From Geodermatophilus poikilotrophus (GTDB taxonomy: Bacteria; Actinomycetota; Actinomycetes; Mycobacteriales; Geodermatophilaceae): a stretch of 64,000 nt of DNA. The position numbers and the translations under genes are program-made. Of this stretch, positions 45,986-54,139 are shown piece after piece (position 1 is the stretch's first letter; every line of letters starts with the position of its first letter). The DNA lies in NCBI RefSeq assembly GCF_900111455.1, contig NZ_FOIE01000004.1, positions 124,001 through 188,000 of the forward strand. The letters are read 5' to 3'. The notes below the pieces were generated by a model. The model did not search any database. It had not been told where the DNA came from and was given only the letters and a program-made list of their open reading frames with translations.

Positions 45986-47176
45986 TCAGAGCCAGAAGAC
46001 GTGGCCGGGGCTGACGACCTCGGTGATCGCGGTGCCGAACGCCGACGACGACTGGGCCACGTCCCCGCTGAGCGGTGGCGCGTCGGAGTTCAGCAGCACC
46101 ACCAGGCTGGTCTCCTGCTCCGGCAGGTACACGGTGAGGCTCTGGTACCCGGGCAGCGAGCCGTTGTGCCCGATCCAGCCCGAGACGACGAAGAGACCCA
46201 GTCCGTAGCCGACCCCGGGGGCACCTCCCGGGGGTGCGGCCGTCTCCAGGCGCTGGGCCTGCGTCCCCGGCTCGAGCAGGGTGCCGGTGGCCAGCGCGTG
46301 CGCCCACGTGTGCAGGTCGTCCAGGGTCGAGGTCATCGCCCCGGCCGCCCACCCCCAGGAGGGGTTGAAGTCGGTGGCGACGATCTCGGTCCCGTCGTAG
46401 ACCGTGTAGCCCTCGGCGTGCGGCTCGGGGAAGGAGTTGTCGGTCGGGAAGGCCGTGTCGTCGAGGGCGAGCGGTTCGAACACGTGCTCGTCGAGGTACT
46501 CGTGCAGGGGCTGCCCGCTGACCTCCTCGACGACCAGTCCGAGCAGGATCGTGTTGGTGTTGCTGTACTCCCAGCCCTCACCCGGCGGGAAGTCCAGCGG
46601 GTGGGCGAAGGAGTAGCCCAGCAGTTCCTGCGGGGTGAAGCTCCGGTACGGGTCGCTCACGAGCGCCTGGAGGAAGTCCTCGTCGGCACTGTAGTTGAAC
46701 AGGCCGCTCTGCATCCGCGCGAGCTGGCGCAGCGTGATCCGGTCGCCCTCCGGCACCCCCGCCACGTACTCGCCGATCGGGTCGTCCAGGCCCACCGCGC
46801 CGTCGTCGACGAGCTGGAGCAGTGCGGTGACCGTGAAGGTCTTGGTCTCGCTGCCGATGCGGCTGTGGAAGTCCGTGCGCATGGGCTCCCCGGTGGCCTT
46901 GTCGGCGACCCCGAAGGCCGCCTCGTACCGGCAGTCCGGCCCCGACACCCCGACGATCACCCCCGGGACGCCCGTCCGCTCCAGCGTCGCGGTGACCACC
47001 TCGTCGAGCCGCGCGACGACGCCGCTGTCGCAGCGGACGCCGGCGCCCACGTCCACCGCCGGCTCCGCCCAGGCCGTGCCGCCCAGGGAAGCGAGGACCA
47101 GGACGCCGGCGGCGAGCCCCGCCGTGAGCGCGCGGCGCCACCGCGGGCGAGGAGCGGGACCGGTTGCTGCGACCAT
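45986..47176 (-). CDS. Exported serine hydrolase (beta-lactamase/D-Ala-D-Ala carboxypeptidase family)
   Basis: 396 residues with a signal peptide (basic start, hydrophobic ALTAGLAAGVLVLASLGG, cleavage after AWA). Catalytic motifs: Ser109-Glu-Thr-Lys112, YSN in WEYSNTNT, and HNG in GHNGSLPGY. The order and spacing fit the R61-type DD-peptidase/class C group. It may act on peptidoglycan or esters outside the cell. The ATG at 47176 is chosen because it starts the signal peptide. Confidence 0.92.
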   Translation of the reverse strand: MVAATGPAPRPRWRRALTAGLAAGVLVLASLGGTAWAEPAVDVGAGVRCDSGVVARLDEVVTATLERTGVPGVIVGVSGPDCRYEAAFGVADKATGEPMRTDFHSRIGSETKTFTVTALLQLVDDGAVGLDDPIGEYVAGVPEGDRITLRQLARMQSGLFNYSADEDFLQALVSDPYRSFTPQELLGYSFAHPLDFPPGEGWEYSNTNTILLGLVVEEVSGQPLHEYLDEHVFEPLALDDTAFPTDNSFPEPHAEGYTVYDGTEIVATDFNPSWGWAAGAMTSTLDDLHTWAHALATGTLLEPGTQAQRLETAAPPGGAPGVGYGLGLFVVSGWIGHNGSLPGYQSLTVYLPEQETSLVVLLNSDAPPLSGDVAQSSSAFGTAITEVVSPGHVFWL

Positions 47177-47477
47177 GACGGCCTCCACCCTCGTGGCTCG
47201 ACTGGCGGCGACCCTGGGGCAGACCCTCACGGGCGGTCAAGGAGGCCCTGCGGTGGGCACGGTCCGCCCCGCGTGTCCCGACGTCCCGTGGCGGGCCGGG
47301 CCACGACGCGCTCGGTCCGGAGCTGCCGGACGCCCGCCCCCACCCGGCGAGGGAGGCCTTACCCGGCGGGCCGGCGGGTGCTTCACTGCAGTGTCAGCGG
47401 GCCGGCTCGGCGAGCGCGTCCCGGGCGCCGCGCCGGCGACCGGCCCGGGGCCCCGTGGCACGGGCGAGGAGCCGCAG
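47177..47477. other. Divergent spacer, no gene seen
   Basis: This 301-base spacer between the exported hydrolase and a small Pro/Ala-rich gene should carry both promoters. No convincing promoter or open frame was found. GAGGAG lies just before the ATG at 47478. Confidence 0.5.
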
Positions 47478-47660
47478 ATGCACACGCCGAGCGCACCGCC
47501 GACACCCCGGACCGTCCCGGCAGCCCGGCCCTGCGTGGCCGGCGACATCGGCCCCGAGCGCCGGGAGATCGAGTTCGAGCCCGTCGCCGACCCGGCGCCG
47601 GCCGCGCCGAGCCCGGCGCCCGAACCGGCACCGCCTGCACCGGTGCCCGCACCGGCGTGA
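47478..47660 (+). CDS. Small Pro/Ala-rich protein, hypothetical
   Basis: 60 residues: a Pro-rich start, a central ordered-looking GDIGPERREIEFEPV, then a PAPAAPSPAPEP-type tail. The ATG follows GAGGAG at good spacing and the stop overlaps the next GTG (GTGA), the coupling seen between real genes. The central motif is the part most likely to be conserved. No function is known. Confidence 0.55.
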   Translation: MHTPSAPPTPRTVPAARPCVAGDIGPERREIEFEPVADPAPAAPSPAPEPAPPAPVPAPA

Positions 47661-48373
47661 CCCTGCCGGTCGACCCCGCCGCGGACCCGCCCGCCCTGGT
47701 CGCGGGGGAGCTGCGGGGCTACCGCCGCTTCCGCCTGGCCGAGGACGGCCTGCGCCCGCCGGTGCACGTCGCCGCGGGCCCCTGGAGCTGGCCGGTCGAG
47801 CAGGCCCGCTGCGCGGTCGACGACGGGCACTCGCCGCCCGCGCGCGGGTGCGGCTGCGGCCTCTACGGCTGGTACCACCCCAGCTCCACCGGCCTGGGGA
47901 CCGGCTGGGGGGACGTGACCGCGGTGGTCGCCGCCCGCGGCCGGATCGTCCTCGGCGAGTCCGGCTTCCGCGCCGCCGCGGCGCGCGTCCAGGCCGTCAC
48001 CCTGCCCCGCCGGGCCAGTATCTCCCCGCGCCGTCGTCGCCGGTGCGAGCGGGTGCTGGCCGAGCGGTACCCCGGCGTGCTGGTCTACCGGTCGCGGCGG
48101 CGGATGCTGCGCCGGCACCCGCCCGAGGACCTGTCGGCCCTGGGCATCACCGTCCGCCCCAGCACGGCGCCGCGGTACCGCTGGACCGCCCTGGTCGTGT
48201 GGCTGAGCGGCGTCCTGGCGCTGTGCTCGGTGGCGGTGGTCCCGCGCCCGGTGCTCGTCGGCATCGCCCCGGCCGGCTGGCTCGCCGCGCTCGCCGGCTT
48301 CGTCCTGTGGCAGGCCGCTCTGGTCTGGCTGGTGGTCCGGGCCTCGCCGCCGCCGGGTCAGGCGCCGCGGTAG
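47657..48373 (+). CDS. Hypothetical protein with C-terminal membrane anchor
   Basis: 238 residues. The N-terminal part has CGCGLYGWYHPSS and a strand-rich GWGDVTAVVAARGRIVLGESGFRA. A very basic linker follows, then two C-terminal membrane helices (about 173-195 and 200-225). A cysteine-containing beta domain facing the cytoplasm is likely. No family recognised. It starts at GTG overlapping the preceding small gene, and its end overlaps the convergent VOC gene by 16 bases. Confidence 0.7.
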   Translation: MTLPVDPAADPPALVAGELRGYRRFRLAEDGLRPPVHVAAGPWSWPVEQARCAVDDGHSPPARGCGCGLYGWYHPSSTGLGTGWGDVTAVVAARGRIVLGESGFRAAAARVQAVTLPRRASISPRRRRRCERVLAERYPGVLVYRSRRRMLRRHPPEDLSALGITVRPSTAPRYRWTALVVWLSGVLALCSVAVVPRPVLVGIAPAGWLAALAGFVLWQAALVWLVVRASPPPGQAPR

Positions 48374-48768
48374 GTGCCCATCGTCCAGAGGTTGCCGTCG
48401 GGGTCGCGGACGCCGAACTCGTGGGAGCCGTAGTCGGTGTCGTGCAGTTCCTGCAGGACCTCGACCTCGGCGGTGCCCCGGACGCGCTCCCAGGCGGCGT
48501 CGACGGTGGCCGGCTCCGCCGCGACGACGTAGACGCCCTGCGGTCCGAGGGCGCCCCAGTCGCCGGGCTTGCCGCGGCTGCCGAACATGACGCCGCCGCC
48601 GTCCGGCCAGCGGGCCTCGGCGTGCACGACGGTGCCGTCCTCGTCGCGGTGACAGGCGGTGACGGTGAAGCCGAGCCCCTCGGTGAGGAAGCGGATCCCG
48701 GCGTCGACGTCGGTGAAGCCGACGCTCGGCCAGACGGTGGGCGCGGGGGTGGTGGTCTGAGAAGTCAT
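48358..48768 (-). CDS. VOC family protein (glyoxalase/bleomycin-resistance fold)
   Basis: 136 residues with the paired beta-alpha-beta units of vicinal-oxygen-chelate proteins: VGFTDVDAGIRFLTEGLGF and a C-terminal YGSHEFGVRDPDGNLWTMGTY. It overlaps the AraC-type regulator gene by four bases and is therefore part of the same operon. The substrate is unknown; such AraC-VOC pairs often handle small reactive metabolites. Confidence 0.9.
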   Translation of the reverse strand: MTSQTTTPAPTVWPSVGFTDVDAGIRFLTEGLGFTVTACHRDEDGTVVHAEARWPDGGGVMFGSRGKPGDWGALGPQGVYVVAAEPATVDAAWERVRGTAEVEVLQELHDTDYGSHEFGVRDPDGNLWTMGTYRGA

Positions 48769-49592
48769 GCCGGAGAGGGTGCCGCCTCGGCCGGGGCGCT
48801 GTCTTGGACGAACGGGAGCTCCTCGCGCAGCCAGGTCCCCACGCTGCACCCGGCGAGGGCCCGCCACTCCCGGGCCAGGTGCGGCTGGTCGGCGTAGCCG
48901 CACCGGGCGGCGACCTCGGCCAGCGGCGGACGACGCGGGTCGAGCAGCAGCCGGCGGGTCGCCTCGAACCGGGCGATCCGGGCTGCCTGCTTGGGTGTCA
49001 GCCCGGTGGCCAGCCGGAACCGCTCGCTCAGGTGCCGCCGGCTCCACCCGACGTGCGCGGCCAGGTCCTCGACCCGGCAGCGGCCGGCGCTGCCGTGCAC
49101 CAGCCGCCAGGCCTCGCGGACCTCGGGCGGTACGGGCGCGAGGTCGCCGCAGAGCCGGTCGAGCAGTGCGGCGTCGAGCCGGGCGAACCGCTCCGCCCAG
49201 CCGTCGGCGGCCGCCAGGTCGTCGACGACCCGGTCCGCCGCCCGGCCGAGGACGTCGACCAGGTCGACGGTGCGCTCGGCGAGCTCGGCGGCGGGCAGCC
49301 CGAGGAGGGCGCTCGCGGCCAGCGGGGTGAGGGCGTACTGGACGCCGTCCTGGGGACGGGTGGCGTCGATCAGCGCCGCCCGGGTGTGCAGGCCGCCGAC
49401 CACCGCGTGCGCCGCGACCGCGGAACCCGGTCCGCTGACCCGCAGTGGTGCCGCCAGTTCCACGACCAGCGTGAGGTGGCGGGACGGCAGCCCGCGGTGC
49501 AGGCCCGTCGGCAGGGCCGGCGCGCGGTAGCCGTGCGCCGCCGCGACGAACGGGCGCAGCGGGGCCGGGACGGCGTGGCCCACGAGGGACAC
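48765..49592 (-). CDS. AraC-family transcriptional regulator
   Basis: 275 residues: an N-terminal sensing domain and a C-terminal double HTH (RVEDLAAHVGWSRRHLSERF, then LAEVAARCGYADQPHLAREW). GTG at 49592 is preferred; the frame remains open further upstream, but that part is pseudogene sequence. Its stop overlaps the VOC start, so it probably regulates its own operon. Confidence 0.88.
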   Translation of the reverse strand: MSLVGHAVPAPLRPFVAAAHGYRAPALPTGLHRGLPSRHLTLVVELAAPLRVSGPGSAVAAHAVVGGLHTRAALIDATRPQDGVQYALTPLAASALLGLPAAELAERTVDLVDVLGRAADRVVDDLAAADGWAERFARLDAALLDRLCGDLAPVPPEVREAWRLVHGSAGRCRVEDLAAHVGWSRRHLSERFRLATGLTPKQAARIARFEATRRLLLDPRRPPLAEVAARCGYADQPHLAREWRALAGCSVGTWLREELPFVQDSAPAEAAPSPA

Positions 49593-49695
49593 GGGTCGGG
49601 CCTCCTCCCGCTCGCCGGCCGGCGGACGGCGCCATCCTGCCGTCCGCGCGGGCCGGCCGGGAGCCGCTCGGGCAGCGCGGAGACGGTCCCGGCGC

Positions 49696-50290
49696 TCACG
49701 GGGCCGGGGGCGTCGGAGAGCCGACCCGGCTGCGGAGCGCCATGAGCAGGGCCGGCCACCCCAGTGCCAGGCCTGCGCCGAGCAGGGCCCCGGTGACGGT
49801 GTCGCTGCCCAGTGCGCCCGCAGGTGGACCCGCGCGAGCGCCATCAGGCCGGCGAACACCACCGCCCGCACCTCCCACCGCCATCGGCTCGGTCCCGGCC
49901 GGGCGAGGACCAGCACCAGACCGACGGCGGTCACGGCACCGGCGACGGCGTGTCCGACGGGAACGCCGCGGCCGAGGTCTCGATCGGGCTGCCGGGCGGG
50001 CGGGCCCGGTCGTGGGCCGCCTCGACCCGGGCAGGGCCACCAGCAGGCCGAGGACAGCAGGAGGACGACGACCTCCACGACCGTCATGCCCCGGACCGAG
50101 GCCCAGACGTCGGACAGGCTGGTGGACTGCGGCAGGAACCACGCGAGGACGGCGACGACGAGGGCGACCGACAGCAGCGACCGCCTCGATGGCCCGGACG
50201 CCGTCCCGGTCGGAGTCCAGCCAGAACGCGCCGGAGCCGTTGCGGACCTCGACGCCGGACAGGCGCCACCCCAGCGGGACGAGCACCGGC
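49696..50290 (-). pseudogene. Decayed PAP2/flippase-like membrane protein gene
   Basis: Recognisable pieces lie in three minus-strand frames. First, VEVRNGSGAFWLDSD near 50260-50190. Then a hydrophobic SLLSVALVVAVLAWFLPQS with VRGMTVVEVVVLLLS (about 50190-50045), like the N-terminus of UPF0104/flippase proteins. Then IETSAAAFPS, GHAVAGAVTAVGLVLVLA, GLMALARVHLRAHW and finally DTVTGALLGAGLALGWPALL, a PAP2 phosphatase core. At least three frameshifts are needed (near 50190, 49950 and 49813). No intact gene can be read. Confidence 0.7.
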
Positions 50291-50309
50291 GCTCGGCCGC
50301 AGCGCGGTG

Positions 50310-51050
50310 TCAGCCGCCCTTGCGGCGGGTCAGCACGAGGCCGGCCACCTCGGTGGCGCCGGCCGCCAGGAGGACGCGGGCCATCTCCCTCAGGGAGAAG
50401 CCCTCGGAGTAGACGTCGTCGAAGACCAGGACCCGCCGGCCGGCGATGCGGGCCGGCGCCGGGACGGACAGGGCGGCCCGCAGTTCGCCCTCGGCGATCT
50501 GCTGACGCGCTTGCGGGCTGATGCCGAGGAACCGGCCCGTCGGTCCGGACTTGGCGATGAGCCCGGGGGCGAAGGGCCAGTGGGGCCCCTCGTGCGCGGC
50601 CGCGTCGAGGACCAGCGAGAGGTAGTCCCACAGCCGCTGTGCGCGTGGCCCGACGTAGATGGCGCCGGTCGTGATGACGTCGTAGCGCTCGAAGTCCTCT
50701 CGATGGTCGTCGAGGAACCCGACGAGGATCCGCCCGAGGACGTCAGCCCACGAGCGGTCCTCGCCGTACTTGTAGCTCATGATCGCGTCCCACATCTCCT
50801 CCGGTCTGTCGCAGACGGTGTGGACGCGGGTGAAGAACGGGTCGTCGAGGGTGCACACCGTGTTCGGGCAGGGGGATGCCCCCTCCAGTGGCTGACCGCA
50901 CAGAGCGCACGTCGGTGCGCTGACCACCGGGCTACCGGCGGTGGCACACGGGAAGCAGATCGCCGGGGTGCCCGACGTCCGGTACACGCACGCCGGGCAC
51001 GCGGGGAAGCCGACGGGGGACGGCCCCCGTTCCTCCAGGTCAGCGGGCAT
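50310..51050 (-). CDS. ComF-like phosphoribosyltransferase with zinc-finger N-terminus
   Basis: 246 residues. Two cysteine clusters (CPACVYRTSGTPAICFPC and CALCGQPL...CPNTVC) suggest zinc knuckles, then the phosphoribosyltransferase core ending in the PRPP loop RVLVFDDVYSEGFS and a helix EMARVLLAAGATEVAGLVL. This is the ComFC/amidophosphoribosyl-like arrangement linked with DNA uptake or unknown nucleotide chemistry. ATG 51050 is chosen. No other competence gene is nearby. Confidence 0.8.
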   Translation of the reverse strand: MPADLEERGPSPVGFPACPACVYRTSGTPAICFPCATAGSPVVSAPTCALCGQPLEGASPCPNTVCTLDDPFFTRVHTVCDRPEEMWDAIMSYKYGEDRSWADVLGRILVGFLDDHREDFERYDVITTGAIYVGPRAQRLWDYLSLVLDAAAHEGPHWPFAPGLIAKSGPTGRFLGISPQARQQIAEGELRAALSVPAPARIAGRRVLVFDDVYSEGFSLREMARVLLAAGATEVAGLVLTRRKGG

Positions 51051-51291
51051 CCCACACTCCCGGGCCGCTCGGCGAACAGGCTGGCGCTGCACCGTAGGGC
51101 ATGGACAGTCCCTCGAGCACGTCGGCGCACGAGGGCGTCGGACGGCCGATCGACCGCTCCGGGCACGGAGGTGGCAGCCGCGACCCTCGTGCGAGGCCCC
51201 GAGCCGCGTTCTGCGCCACCCGCCGCAGGGGTGCACCGGACCGTGCGACACGCTGTCGCGGCGGCCGCGGCAGTTCGTGAGGGAGGACCTG

Positions 51292-52002
51292 GTGGCGACG
51301 GAGCTGTTCCTGGTGCGGCACGGCGAGGCCGTGGCCAACGTCGAGCCGGTGATCGGCGGCATGCGTGGGGACGCGGGCCTGACGCCGCGGGGGAGGGAGC
51401 AGGCCCGCCTGCTGCAGGAGCGGCTGTCGGACCGACGGGTGGACGCCGACCGACTCGTCTCCAGCACCCTTCCGCGGGCGCTGCAGACCGCCGAGTACGT
51501 CGCGCGCGGGCTCGGCCTGCCGGTGCTGCGGGACGACGGGCTGCACGAGCTGCGTCCTGGGGAGGCGGACGGGCTGACCGTGGAGCAGTGGCGGGCGAGG
51601 TACCGCGCCGGCGAGGAGACGCCGGGGACGTGGGACCCCTACCGGGTGTTCTCCCCGGGCGGCGAGAGCTGGGCGACGTTCCTGGCCCGCGCGTGCGGCG
51701 CGCTGTCCCGTCTCGTGGCACGGCACCGGGACGAGACGGTGGTCGCGGTGTGCCACGCGGGGGTCGTGGAGGCGTCGTTCGCGCTGGCGTTCGGCCTGGG
51801 GGCGAGCGGGAACCGAGTGGACTGCGCGCCGCTGAACACCAGCCTGACCCACTGGCGGCACCGGGTCACCCCCACCGGCGAGCCGGAGTGGACGCTGGTC
51901 TCGTTCAACGACGCCGACCACCTGGGGCTCGGCGCCGTGCCTGCCTCCCCGCCGCACGACGCCGTGCCGCTTCCCGGCGATGGTCGTGCCGCGGACGACT
52001 GA
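51292..52002 (+). CDS. Histidine phosphatase family protein
   Basis: 236 residues with LVRHGEAVAN (catalytic RHG near residue 9), RALQTAEYVARGL, LHELRPGEADGLT and the second histidine in VVAVCHAGVVEASF. It starts at GTG 51292 after GGGAGGACCTG. The C-terminal 30 residues are low complexity. It is the last chromosomal gene before the tRNA-Lys fragment. Confidence 0.88.
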   Translation: MATELFLVRHGEAVANVEPVIGGMRGDAGLTPRGREQARLLQERLSDRRVDADRLVSSTLPRALQTAEYVARGLGLPVLRDDGLHELRPGEADGLTVEQWRARYRAGEETPGTWDPYRVFSPGGESWATFLARACGALSRLVARHRDETVVAVCHAGVVEASFALAFGLGASGNRVDCAPLNTSLTHWRHRVTPTGEPEWTLVSFNDADHLGLGAVPASPPHDAVPLPGDGRAADD

Positions 52003-52175
52003 GGAGCGAGCGGCTGCCGCGCCCGAGTCGGAGCAGTGCTGCGGCTGCGGTGGCGCGTCGGGTCTCCGTGCTCCTGCCTCGACCTGTCCCGTCGGACCGG
52101 ACCCGGTGGTGAGGTCCGGACCGGGGGCGGGCGTGTCCATCGAGCCTGACGTCGCAGGTCAGGAGGGGGAGTGGG

Positions 52176-52215
52176 TGCGCCATCAGGGACTCGAACCCCG
52201 AACCCGCTGATTAAG
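52176..52215 (-). other. Left attachment site: 3' fragment of tRNA-Lys(CTT)
   Basis: Read on the minus strand these 40 bases are the 3' half of an actinobacterial tRNA-Lys: anticodon CTT and following AA, the anticodon-stem strand TCAGCGG, the T arm around GGGGTTCGAGTCCC and an acceptor end GATGGCGC plus discriminator A. The 5' half is missing; after GATTAAG (plus strand) the sequence departs from any tRNA. This is the usual footprint of integration into a tRNA gene, and the integrase gene follows directly. Confidence 0.85.
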
Positions 52216-52335
52216 GGTCGTGTAAGTTGATCACTGATGGCTATTGATGACAGTCACCGAAGACCTGCAGCTCAGAAGCCATGTTCGTCGGTTCTTAGGG
52301 TTGGGGCTTGTTGGTCGGAGCTGGCCGATCCTGGC

Positions 52336-52373
52336 GAGTAAACGATGAGTAAAGCATGGCCCCGGCGAGTAAA
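52336..52373. repeat. Three direct GAGTAAA repeats upstream of the integrase
   Basis: GAGTAAA occurs at 52336, 52347 and 52367; the outer two extend to GGCGAGTAAA. Spacing is 11 and 20 bases. Direct repeats beside an integrase gene and attachment core are candidates for arm-type integrase or excisionase sites. Confidence 0.45.
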
Positions 52374-52431
52374 GTGTGGCCTCGCCGGACGGTGCCGCCC
52401 CGGCGCGATCACGACTCCGAGCGGGGGCATC

Positions 52432-53547
52432 GTGGCCAGACCCCATCTGGAGCTCGGCACCCACGGCCGGGTCCGCGTCTACCCGGATCCGGCCGGGTAC
52501 CGGGCGGTGTGTCTGTACCGGGACTGGGACGGGGCCACCCGCCAGGTGCAGCGGCAGGCCAAGACCAAGGGGGCGGCGGAGCGGGCCCTCGCCGTGGCGC
52601 TGCGAGATCGGGGACGTCCGGGAACGGGCTACGAGATCACCCCCGACACCAAGGTCGCCGACCTCGCGGCGAAGTGGTTCAGCCAGCTCGAGGGCAAGAG
52701 CCCGTCGACGATGCAGGCCTACCGTGACCGGCTCGATCGGCAGGTTCTCCCGGCACTGGGCAGCGTGCGGGTGCGTGAGCTCAGCGTCGGCTTGCTCGAT
52801 CGTCACCTGGCGGCCGTGCGGGCGTCGCACGGTCCGGCGCTTGCGAAGATGACCAAGTCGGTGATCAGCGGCATGTGCGGCCTGGCCTGCCGCCATGACG
52901 CCCTGAAGGCCAACCCCTGCCGGGATGTGGCGCGCATCCCCAGCCAGACCCGGCGGGCGCCGCGGGCGCTGACCGCGGACGAGGTCAGGTCGGTGCGGGC
53001 ATGGCTGAGCGAGGACGCGACGGCTCGCGAGCGGGACCTGCCGGACCTCGTGGCGTTCATGGTCGCCACCGGTCTCCGCATCGGCGAGGCCTGTGCAGTC
53101 AGCTGGCCGGACATGGACCTCGATGCCGGCACCGTCACGGTCACGGGGACGGTGCTGCGGGTCAAGGGTCAGGGCCTGGTCGTCAGCCGGCCGAAGTCGA
53201 TGGCGGGGGAGCGGGTGCTGGAGCTCCCGAGCTGGTGTGTCGCGCTCCTGCGGCGGCGCGGGCCGTCGCGAGGACCGGTCTTCCCCGCGCCGCGCAGCCG
53301 CAAGCTGCGCGACCCGAACAACACCCGCCGGGCTCTTCGCGAGGCCTTTCACGCGATGGGGATGCCGGACGTCACCTCCCACGCCTTCCGCAAGACCGTC
53401 GCCACGCTCATGGACGAGGCAGGGCTGTCGGCCAGGAGCGCGGCCGACCAGCTCGGGCATGCCAAGCCGTCCGTCACGCAGGACGTCTACTACGGCCGCA
53501 GGAGGCGGGCCACCGGAGCAGCGCAGGTCCTCGAGCAATTGGGCTGA
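52432..53547 (+). CDS. int: Tyrosine recombinase / phage-type integrase
   Basis: 371 residues. N-terminal strand-rich arm domain, core-binding helices (about 72-165) and catalytic domain with Arg216 in ATGLRIGE, Lys255, His317 and Arg320 in SHAFRKT, His343 in QLGHA and the nucleophile Tyr353 or 354 in DVYYG. It should integrate and excise the element at tRNA-Lys. GTG 52432 starts the conserved sequence; an ATG at 52345 would add 29 residues across the GAGTAAA repeats. Confidence 0.95.
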   Translation: MARPHLELGTHGRVRVYPDPAGYRAVCLYRDWDGATRQVQRQAKTKGAAERALAVALRDRGRPGTGYEITPDTKVADLAAKWFSQLEGKSPSTMQAYRDRLDRQVLPALGSVRVRELSVGLLDRHLAAVRASHGPALAKMTKSVISGMCGLACRHDALKANPCRDVARIPSQTRRAPRALTADEVRSVRAWLSEDATARERDLPDLVAFMVATGLRIGEACAVSWPDMDLDAGTVTVTGTVLRVKGQGLVVSRPKSMAGERVLELPSWCVALLRRRGPSRGPVFPAPRSRKLRDPNNTRRALREAFHAMGMPDVTSHAFRKTVATLMDEAGLSARSAADQLGHAKPSVTQDVYYGRRRRATGAAQVLEQLG

Positions 53548-53584
53548 ACGGGTCGCTCGTACATGGGCGATTGCACGCCGGGCA

Positions 53585-53818
53585 TCACGTCCCGGTAGAT
53601 GCGCCATGGTGGCGGCAGGCGTCGATCCAGGATTGGAGGTCGTCGCGGCGGTAGACGACGCGGCGGCCGAGCCGGAAGCTGTGCGGGCCGGTGCCCGAGT
53701 GCCGCCAGTACCGCAGCGTGGCGACGGGGGTGCGCAGCCGTAGGGCGGCTTCGGCGATGGTGAGCAGCTGGGGCGTGGGCTCGGCGGTGTGAGCGGGGCC
53801 GGGGGTGTGGTCGGTCAT
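53585..53818 (-). CDS. xis: Excisionase-like / AlpA-type HTH protein
   Basis: 77 residues with a MerR-like winged helix: LTIAEAALRLRTPVATLRYW followed by FRLGRRVVYRRDDLQSWI. This is the standard recombination-directionality factor or AlpA-like pattern of actinobacterial integrative elements. It lies tail-to-tail with the integrase. Confidence 0.85.
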   Translation of the reverse strand: MTDHTPGPAHTAEPTPQLLTIAEAALRLRTPVATLRYWRHSGTGPHSFRLGRRVVYRRDDLQSWIDACRHHGASTGT

Positions 53819-54139
53819 GGTCGTCTCCGAGGCTCGACGGGTCGGGGCGGCTGTCCACCCCTAGAAGGCGCCGTTTCGTGGCCGTTGCTGACAGCCCACA
53901 ACCAACTTCTTCTGTCGACCTCCTGTTCTTCTCCTGTCCCTCCCCGCAGCGTCCGGTCCCGGGGGTGGGAGCGCCTGGGGTCTTCGCCTTGCGCCCGGGA
54001 TCGGCGCCGGATTACGGCGTCGGGAAGGCTGGCTGCGACGGTGACCCGCCGGAGGTCGGAGGGTTCTTCAGTTGTCCTCCAGTTCTCCTGCAGTCCCGCT
54101 CATGTGGTCGACAGCGGCCCTGGTGATGACGAGTCCGGC
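53819..54139. other. Spacer, no supported gene
   Basis: 321 bases between the xis start and the relaxase stop. The plus strand is pyrimidine-rich near 53905-53950 and 54060-54100, with TTCTCCTG repeated. This should contain the xis promoter (minus strand). No open frame looks like protein. Confidence 0.5.

Larger units (their letters stand above)
52003..52431. other. Spacer holding the tRNA fragment and integrase upstream region
   Basis: The first 170 bases show no gene, only a weak CTGAC...GTCAG inverted repeat near 52146-52162. The tRNA-Lys fragment lies at 52176-52215. From there to the integrase the sequence is notably less GC-rich, with three copies of GAGTAAA. Confidence 0.55.

Noticed and set aside
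51292..52002. Treating the histidine phosphatase as part of the mobile element
   Set aside because: It lies left of the tRNA-Lys junction and has the chromosomal codon bias.
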